Of a stretch of DNA of 64,000 nt, positions 56,443-64,000 are shown one piece after another; within the stretch, counting starts at the first letter, position 1; the number at the start of each line of letters is the position of its first letter. Under the pieces are notes generated by a model that made no database searches, had not been told where the DNA came from, and saw nothing but the letters and a program-made list of their open reading frames with translations. Origin of the DNA: Zygnema cylindricum (Eukaryota; Streptophyta; Zygnematophyceae; Zygnematales; Zygnemataceae); assembly GCA_037447655.1 (NCBI GenBank), contig JBBHKE010002720.1:62001-126000 (forward strand). Direction: 5' to 3'. Made by a program: the position numbers and the translations under genes.

Positions 56443-59400
56443 TCCCCTTATTTTCTAGTCTAGTTTTAACTTATCTTTTAGTCCACACTTTTCCCTACAA
56501 TACTTTAACTTGGGGGATGGCACAAGTTTGGTCATCATATCAGCCACCATTTTTTCATCAGACCTATACCCAAGATTCACAAATTTATTTTCTACTTTTT
56601 CCCTCACAAAACTCAATCTTATGTCCATATTCTTAACTTTGAAATGATGTTTTGGATTGGCTGCAATAGGAATGGCGGCCTGATTATCACAAAAAACTTC
56701 ATGCACTCCCTTCTTCATATACCCTAATTCTTGTAACAAAAATTTGACCCACATCAATTCTTTCTCAACAGGTCAAGAGGCCATATACTCAGCCTCTATA
56801 GTAGACTGAGCAACCACCTTTTGTTTCTTACTGCTCCAACTGCAAACACCTTTCGCTACCTACAAAACATACTTAGAAGTGCATCTTCATATAGGTGCAT
56901 CCCCATAACTGGCATCACTCCAAGTAGTGTTGTCAATGTGCTCCCTTCCCAAATGCAACCATAACTCTTTTTTTCCCACCAGATATCTTCTGACTCTCTT
57001 GGCCGCCTCCCAATCTCTCTTACTACGATAATTAACACTCCCACTGAGGACTCCAACCGTTACCAATATGTCCAGCTTTGTACAGTTTATAAAGTATATT
57101 AGACTTCCTACAACCTGCCTGTAAGGGATAGACTTCATGAAATCTCTCTCTTCTAGACTAATTTGATCATCTAAGATTATCACTCCTCCTTCTACACTTC
57201 CATCACTTACTTTTTTCAAGTCCACGGGAGTGGTACAACTGTTTGCCTTTTCCATTTGGAATTTCTCAAACATATTTCCTATTGCTTCTTTTTGAGTTAG
57301 TCTAATGATCCTTTTCCCCCTATCTCTCTCCATTTAGATTCCCAAAATATATCTTGCCTCCTGCAAATCCTTCATGTCATATCTGCTTCTAAGATATTTC
57401 TTTAACTTATTGATATTTTCCCAAAACTTACTTAACACTAGCAAATCATCCACATAAATTGCAATAAAAATCACACTATTCTCATCTTCAAACATATAGA
57501 TAGAATGGTTAGAGCTGATCCCTATATATCCCAGACCGGTGAGAAACTCATCTAGTTTCTTATTCCATTGTCAGAGAGCTTGCTTCAGTCCATATAAGGA
57601 CTTTATATGCCTGCAGACTTTGCTCTTTTCTCCTTCCTCCACGAACCCCTCTGGTTGCCGCATGAAATTTTTTTCCTCTAACTCACCATTGAGGAATGCG
57701 GTCTCAATATTCATCTAGTGTATTTCTATGTTTTCCAATGCCGCTAGTGCTGAAATTTTTAGATTTATAAGGTATTTTCTAGGTCTAAATAGTTCAGTAA
57801 AAATAGGAAAAGAAAAATGGCGGACAGCCTGCCTCCACCTCCTTTTTCTACCCACCATACTTGTTGTAGTCACCGAGGGATAGGGAGAGTGGTTGAGCCA
57901 TGGCTGTCCTAGCTTAGCAGGCATGACTAAAAAGTGACTTATGTAACTCTCAACAAAAGGTTAAGACCGGCAGGACTTGAACCTCTGACTGGCAGAGTGG
58001 GTCGTAGGAATTAGCTCTAACCAGTCTGTCGTAGAAGTCCGTTAGGATACATTACGTTTGATAATTATATAAACACTGTTGAAACCATGAATTCGATTAA
58101 CGGGATGGCGAACGAAAGAACATAGAACTAATGTTATATTGTGCGAACATTATCTCGCACGAAGAACAAATGAATCAGACATTTGTTTTGACGACGGACA
58201 TTTAGTATCGGATTTTATCTGACGACGTATATCACTGTCGAGATCGCAGAATGGTTAGTTTGGCGTTTATGGACGTGGTATGACATGGCGCCACGTGGAG
58301 GGATGACATTTGGTCGCACCAATTCCGAGGAAAATAAGGGCAAGTTAAAATTGGACACGCGTCCACTCAATGGCGTTGCCGTACATAGGCCGTACAAAAA
58401 GAACATCGTCCATAGTACTTTTCTGTACCCTTCAGTGATCTGATTGGTTCGTACTTCAATAGATAGGGGATGTGAGTGGGATTTAGGACTTAGAGAATTT
58501 GGTAGGTAGTAACTTCTCTCCCTTTGAGAGTTTGTATAATCTTGGCATCTTTGCCACCTCATAATTAATCGGCTGGTTGGCCGTTTTCAGTGATTTTTTT
58601 TGCTACAGACTCAGGTGAGTTCTGGCTGCAGGAGCAAAACTCTCCTCATATTCAATCCATTTTTTTTGGGTGAACCCCTTTGCTACCAACCGAGCTTTAT
58701 ATCTTTCAATGGTAGTATCAGGGTTTTGTTTTAGTTTAAACACCCATTTATAGCCAATCGGTTTTCTATGCGGGAGACAATCCGCTAGTTCCTATGTATT
58801 TACTTCCATGATGGAGGCCATCTTATCATTTATGGCTCTAATCTATCTGTCTTTCTCCGGACTCTTCTCTGCCTCCGAGTATGACTGAGGCTTATCAAGG
58901 TGAGATAGCTTAGTAACCTTATGAGCGGCCTTTTTTTCTTGTATCATTTTGCTCCTCCTTTTCCCTCTATCAAACTTTGGTGCTGAAATGCAGGGAAGTC
59001 TTAGTTTTCTCCTTAATGTCTCATCGGCTTCCTTATCCATAGAAGCCGGTTCCGGTTCCTCCTCTTCGGTCTCTTTGAAGTCCATGGGAATATATGGGGT
59101 TTCCGGTTGATCTCCTGTTGCTTAGATCTCTCCCGAATCTGGAATCACTGTTTGACTCATGTCCCTTTCGGGAAAAACCGAGTTCTCATCACTTTCGGAC
59201 TCAAAACTGATTTTTATCTTCTTAGTATATTTGAAGGGGTGAAATGACTTCCATTCATCTATGACAACTAGGCGTTTGACTAGAATGATATCTTACTTTG
59301 CTAAGTTATTGACTTTATATCCGTTGACACCCTCATCATATCCTAGAAAGTATCCAGGTTTTCCTTTAGCATCTAGTTTCTAGTTTTTCTTATCCGTATC

Positions 59401-59712
59401 AAGACTATAAACTTGGCTACCGAATACTTTAAGGTGAGAGATATCTGGTTTTCTTCCAACCCATCTCTTATAAGGTGTCATTCCTTTTATGGCTAAGGTA
59501 AGGACTCTATTCTTAATGTAGTTGGCACTGTTCATGGCTTTTGCCCAAAACCTCTTTTGTATTTTCTTGTAGGCAAACATACTACATACACTATCTCTTA
59601 GTGTTCGGTTCAACCTCTTAGCTACCCCATTTTGTTATGGATTATACTACAAATTTTTTTGATGTTGAACTCCCTCATCCCTTTAGTATTCCTTCAACTG
59701 GTTAGAGGTATA
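56443..59712 (-). pseudogene. CopF RNase H, RT and integrase remnants
   Basis: RNase H islands (CDNQAAIPIAANPKHHF, a TWSDASYGDAP block) lie below 57060. RT carries YVDD near 57445. Above L3 come the KWVFKLKQNP-type start of RT near 58730 and integrase (SVCSMFAYKK, MTPYKRWVGRKPDISHLKVFGSQ) at 59380-59613. Many stops and frameshifts are present. It is of the same subfamily as CopG. Confidence 0.8.
57752..58636 (+). mobile_element. LTR fragment L3 inside CopF RT (plus orientation)
   Basis: This is an LTR of the CopF/CopG type in the opposite orientation, from TGCTGAAATTTTTAG to GGCTGCA. Compared with CopG, the RT sequence resumes after it but has lost about 25 bp, and no target duplication is seen. 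The usual last 125 bp of the LTR are missing. It may be a truncated insertion or the product of a recombination. Confidence 0.7.
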
Positions 59713-60721
59713 TGCAATTCTGTGTCCTCCATTCGACTATAGAATACAGGAAGCCTCTAGATAGTATTTAACTAACCCACTTCAAGCCACAACCACTGCT
59801 GCCAAAAAGGGTAAACTGACAATTTGACTGCACCCCTGTGCAGCCTAGACTCCCTTGAGTCCGTAGCAACAAGAATCACTGAAAACGTTCAACCAGCCGA
59901 TAAGTTATGAGTCGGCAAAAATGCCAAGTTTATACAAACTCTCAAAAGGAGAGAGGTTCCTATCTACCAAATTCTCTAAGTCCTAAATCCCTCTCACAAC
60001 CCCTATCTATTGAAGTATGAACCCAATCAGATCACTGTATGGTACAGAAAAGTACTATGGTCGATGTTCTTTTTGTACGGCCCATGTACGGCAACGACAT
60101 TAAGTGGACGCGTTTCCACTTTTCACTTGTCTTTATGTTCGCCGGAATTCTTGCGACCAAATGCCATCCCTCTGCGTGGCGCCACGTCATGCTACGCCCT
60201 TAAACGCCAAAAGTGACCATTCCGCGATCTCGGCATCGATGTACGCCGTCGGATTAGATTAGATATTGAATGTCTGCCGTAATAACAAATGTTTGATTCA
60301 TTTGTTTTCGTGCGAGATAATGTTCGCACTATATAATACTTGGTTCCATGTTCTTTCGTTCGCAATTCCTTTAATCGAATTCATGGTTGTAACACTGTTT
60401 AAATAAATATCAAACGTATCATATGCTAAAGGACTTTTACGACTGACTGGTTAGAGCTAATGGCTAAGCCGCGCTCTACCGGTCGGAGGTTCGAGTCCTG
60501 CCGGACTCATCTTTTTGTTGAGAGTGACATAAGTCACTATTTAGCCCAACCTGCTTAAGCTTGGACAGCCATGGCTCAGCCACCCTCTCCATCCCTCAGT
60601 GACTACGATAAGTATGGTGGGTAGAGAGAGGAGGCGGAGGCAGGCTGTCCGCCTATTTCCTTTTTCCATTTGTACTAAATTCAGACCGAGAAAACACCAC
60701 ATAAAACTAGTAATTTCAACA
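59713..60721 (-). repeat. CopG 3' LTR
   Basis: 1009 bp, minus-strand start TGTTGAAATTACTAG. It has a TATA-like ACTATATAAT near 60331, the palindrome AGCCATGGCT near 60568, and a tRNA-like stretch with a B box at 60450-60510. Confidence 0.78.
60450..60510 (+). other. tRNA-like sequence in the CopG LTR
   Basis: ACTGGTTAGAGC resembles a tRNA D-arm with A-box, and GGTTCGAGTCC at 60488-60498 is a canonical B box. The T-arm pairs at four of five positions, but the acceptor stem does not pair, so this is a tRNA-derived remnant and not a working gene. Related stretches occur near 56213 (CopF) and, inverted, near 57970 (L3). Confidence 0.5.
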
Positions 60722-63700
60722 CTCCCGTTATTTTCTAGTCTAATTTAAATTTCAGTTTTAATTCACACTTTTCCCTGCAATATTTTTACTTGGGAGAAGG
60801 CACCGATTTTGTCATCATATCAGCTACCATTTCCTCATCAGATCTATATAAAAGATTCACGATTTTATTTTCAACTTTTTCTCTTACAAAACTTAATCTT
60901 ATGTCCATATGTTTAGCTTTAAAATGATGTTTTGGATTAGCTCAAATTGCAATGGCAACTTGATAATCACAAAACACTTCATACACTCCCTCTTTCATAT
61001 ACCCCAGTTCTTGCATCAAGGACTTGACCCACATCAACTCTTTTACAGCAGAACAAGAGGCCATGTACTCAGCCTCCATAGTAGACTGAGCAATCACCTT
61101 TTGTTGCTTACTGCTCCAACAGGAAGCCCCTTCCGCAACCTACAACACATACCCAGAAGTGCATCTTCTCATAGGTGCGTCCCCATAACTGGCATCACTC
61201 CGAGTAGTGATGTCAGTGTGCTCCCCTCCCAAATGGAACCATAACTCTCTAGTTCCTACCAGATATCTCATGACTCTATTGGCTGCCTCCCAATCTCTCT
61301 TCCTAGGATCATTAAGACTCCTACTGAGTACTCCAACCGTTGCCGCTATGTTCGGTCTGGTACAATTCATAAAATAGATTAAACTTCCTGTGACCTCTGT
61401 ATGAGGGATATACTTCATAAATTCTCTTTCTTCTGGACTCATCTGATCATCTAAGATCATCACTCCTCCTACTACACTCTCATCACTTACTTTTTTCAAG
61501 TCCATGGGAGTGGTAGAAGTGTTAGCACTTTCCTTCTGGAATTTCTCAAGCATATTACCTATTGTTTCCTTCTGAGTAAGTCTGATAATCTTTTTCCCCC
61601 TATCTCTCTCCATCTGAATCCCCAAAATATATCTTGCCTCCCCTAAATCCTTTATATCAAAATCTGCTTCCTTGATCTTTCTTTAACTTATCAATTTTTT
61701 TCAAAGATTTACTCAACACAAGCAGATCATCCACATAAATTGCAATAAAAATGGCACCATTCTCATCTTCAAACATATAGATAGAATGGTCAGAGTTGAT
61801 ACGGATATATCCCAGACTAGTAAGAAACTCATCTAGTTTCTTATTCCACTGTTGGGGAGCCTGCTTTTGTCCATGTAAGGACTTTATGAGTCTGCAAACT
61901 TTGATTTCTTCTCCTTCTTCCACGAACCCCTCGGGTTGTCTCATAAAATTTTCTTCCTCTTACTCACCATTAAGAAAAGCAGTCTTAATGTCCATCTGGT
62001 GAATTTCCATGTCTTCCCCTGCTGCCAGACTGAGGAGAATCCTTACCGAGGGGAACCGAACAATTGGAGCAAAGGTCTCCTCATAGTCAATCCCCTCCTT
62101 TTGGGTGAACCCTTTCACTACCAATCGAGCCTTATATCTCGTAATGGTATTATCTGGGTTTTGTTTTAGTTTAAATACCCATTTACACCCAATAGGTTTT
62201 CTGTCTGGAGGGCAATCCGCTAGTTCCCAAGTATTTGCTTCCATGATAGAAGCCATCTCATCATTTATGGCTCTAATCCATCTTTCTTTCTGTGGACTAT
62301 TCACTGCCTCCGAGTAAGATTGAGGCTCATCTGGGTGAGATAGCTTAGTTGTTGTTCTGAGATAACAGCCGGAACCGAAGACGATGAGGATGCCGGTGTA
62401 GTCATCTCGGAACCAAACCAAGCAAGAAACTTTCACAAAAACTGGTTTGAAAAACAACAACTTCAACAGTTTATAAAACCCAATATAGACACACAATAGC
62501 TCTGAAAATCGACCACAGTGTAGATAATATCAGGATAAACATACACACAAAATTATAAGTAATTCTGCTATTAGCTTTGTTAGATATCCACGGATGAAAA
62601 TGCCAAAAAAAAATTGTACAGTTTTTGACTACAAAATGTTCATACCTTCAAAGTTATCTAAGTCCTACTAATATACACCGAAGCCTATGCTGCTGAACGT
62701 ACGGAAGCATACCAGCCGTACAATAAATACTTGCGGCTCGAACCGAACAAGGTACGTCATACAAAAATATTCCTTTACTAATCAACTAACCACACAAAGA
62801 CAAAAATCTACTTAACTAGATATTTACAAAGGAGTAGGATTCTATATGCCACGTCATTTGTCGTGTATGTGGCTCACACGGACCAGCATTTATCGGCGGT
62901 CTCGCTCAGCTGCATACATATCACATTCGGCAGCGTAGACAAATCTCCATGTGCCATTTTGTCCTCAAGTGTATCTATGCACAAACAATCGGATATTCTG
63001 GAGTGTCCTCTTTCTTGTAGTGACTTATGTCTCCGGAGTGTATAGAAAGGTGTACTCCCTACCGATCTAGTGGAACATCAATTGTGGTGTGTAATGAAAC
63101 GAACTTACAACCAAACATATGCTAAGTCGTGAAACTCTCTCTCCTTCACACTCGAGGAATAGAGAGGACTAAAGCTTTCCAAAACAACATTAGTTACCTT
63201 ATGAGCGACTTGTTTTTTTTATATCCGTTTGCTACATCTCCTTCCTCCCTCAAACTCCGAAGCTAGAATAGATGGAAGTCTTGGGTTTCTTCTCACTGTT
63301 TCATCGGCTCCCCTATCCATGGAAGCCGGTTCTTGTCCCGCTTCTTCTATCTCCTCGAAGTCCATAAGAGTATGTGAGGTTTCCGGTAAGTCTTTTGCAT
63401 CTTGGATCTCCCCTGAATCTGCAATCATGGTTTCACTCATGTCCCTTTCGAAACGACCGAGTTCTCTTCACTTTCGGACTCAAATCTGATTCTTATCTTC
63501 TTTGTATATTTGAAGGGGTCAAATGACTTCCCTTCATCCATGACAACTAAGTGTTTGACCAGAATGATATATTTCTTTGCTAAGTCATAGACTCTATATC
63601 CCTTAACATCCTCATCGTATCCCACAAAGTATCCAGGTTTTCCCTTAGCATCTAGTTTCTAGTTTTTTCTATCCGTGTCAAGACTGTAAACTTGGCTACC

Positions 63701-64000
63701 AAATACTTTAAGGTGTGAGATATCTGGTTTCCTTCCAACCCATCTCTCATAAGGTGTTACTCCCTTTACAGCTGAGGTAAGGACTCTATTCTTAATGTAG
63801 TTGGCACAATTCATTGCTTCTGCCCAAAATCTCTTTCCTGTTTTCTTGTCGGCCAACATACTGCATACACTATCTCTTAGTGTTCGATTCAACCTCTCAG
63901 CTACCCCATTTTGTTCCGGGTTATGTGGTACAGTTTTCTGGAACTGTACTCCCTCATCTCTCAGATATTCCTCAAACTGGTTAGAGGTATATCCCCCCCC
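60722..64000 (-). pseudogene. CopG RNase H, RT and integrase
   Basis: RNase H and the linker (MERDRGKKIIRLTQKE, SDASYGDAPMRR) lie at 61140-61625. The RT fingers and YVDD region lie at 61657-61944, and the RT start (KWVFKLKQNPDNTITRYKARL) at about 61970-62250. Beyond S2, the integrase C-terminal part (GYDEDVKGYRVYD, RKPDISHLKVFGSQVYSLD, FWAEAMNCANYIKNR) runs from 63200 to the edge. It is less decayed than CopF but has stops near 63657 and frameshifts near 61650 and 61955. Confidence 0.82.
62350..63189 (-). mobile_element. Solo LTR S2 inside CopG (CopA/CopC-like)
   Basis: 840 bp, minus-strand ends TGTTGTTTTGGAAAGC and CAGAACAACA, flanked by the perfect duplication TTAGT at 62345-62349 and 63190-63194. 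An ATG at 62405 opens a frame of 18 codons (MTTPASSSSSVPAVISEQ) to the LTR end, as in CopA and CopC. Confidence 0.92.

Larger units (their letters stand above)
55448..59712 (-). mobile_element. CopF: copia element remnant, split by L3
   Basis: The 3' LTR is 55448-56442 (995 bp), preceded on the minus strand by the purine stretch AATAAGGGGAG. RNase H and the end of RT occupy 56443-57751. After the L3 insertion, the start of RT and the end of integrase follow at 58637-59712. There it is cut by the CopG LTR. The 5' part is not present in the window. Confidence 0.78.
59713..64000 (-). mobile_element. CopG: copia element, runs off the window
   Basis: The 3' LTR is 59713-60721 (1009 bp), preceded on the minus strand by AATAACGGGAG. 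RNase H and RT occupy 60722-62349. Solo LTR S2 interrupts. Integrase follows at 63190-64000 and continues past the edge. It inserted in, or recombined with, the integrase of CopF. Confidence 0.8.

Noticed and set aside
60450-60510. A functional tRNA gene
   Set aside because: The B box is good, but the acceptor stem does not pair and the sequence recurs in diverged form only inside LTRs.
62350-62496. Minus-strand frame fusing a short N-terminus to RT (61960-62496)
   Set aside because: It is an artefact of solo LTR S2 inserted next to the CopG RT; the duplication TTAGT marks the joint.
63991-64000. Poly-C run at the window end as an assembly gap
   Set aside because: It reads in frame as integrase sequence (Gly-Tyr-Thr-Ser-Asn-Gln), so it is probably just where the window was cut.

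Overview
The window is nuclear DNA from a green plant, and the genome looks large and repeat-rich. Three intron-containing host genes of plant type are recognisable: an autophagy E2 enzyme (ATG3), a hypersensitive-induced-response SPFH protein (HIR), and a membrane-linked TPR protein found in land plants. The divergence of the HIR protein from seed-plant copies, the AT-rich intergenic DNA and the dense Ty1/copia insertions suggest a charophyte alga or a non-seed plant. The species cannot be fixed from the sequence alone.

Layout. 1-3.5 kb: A-rich minisatellite, unrecognised DNA and a small hAT-type MITE. 3.5-7.9 kb: a possible ribosomal-S8-like fragment (minus) and the nine-exon ATG3 gene (plus). 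11.0-16.8 kb: HIR (minus), whose introns hold long purine and pyrimidine tracts and a 640-bp hexanucleotide array; its fourth exon looks eroded. 19.4-21.5 kb: the TPR gene (minus), two exons. 23.2-28.6 kb: seven Harbinger/Tourist-like MITEs of nearly equal length, nested or abutting, with 3-bp target duplications. 28.9-29.5 kb: a second hAT-type MITE with an 8-bp duplication. 30.9-64 kb: a stack of Ty1/copia LTR retrotransposons and solo LTRs, named here CopA to CopG, L1, L2, L3, S1 and S2. Most are broken by stops, frameshifts and later insertions. CopD is the exception: it is a gag-only element with an intact 520-codon ORF and young LTR segments.

The most interesting system is the copia group at 31-55 kb. 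Solo LTRs and target duplications fix the LTR ends exactly, and they show that the gag start codon and its first 9-20 codons lie inside the LTR. Directly after the LTR comes a 15-bp primer binding site resembling the complement of the initiator tRNA-Met anticodon arm, as in Drosophila copia and yeast Ty5 (half-tRNA priming). It is read as gag codons and in most copies contains an in-frame ATG. The spacing from the LTR ATG to the LTR end is 56, 56, 56, 56, 59, 26 and 26 nt in seven copies, so the reading frame into the primer site is always the same. Two gag-only elements (CopB, CopD) sit beside gag-pol relatives that could have mobilised them.

The host genes are unrelated functions, and nothing here suggests that they work together.
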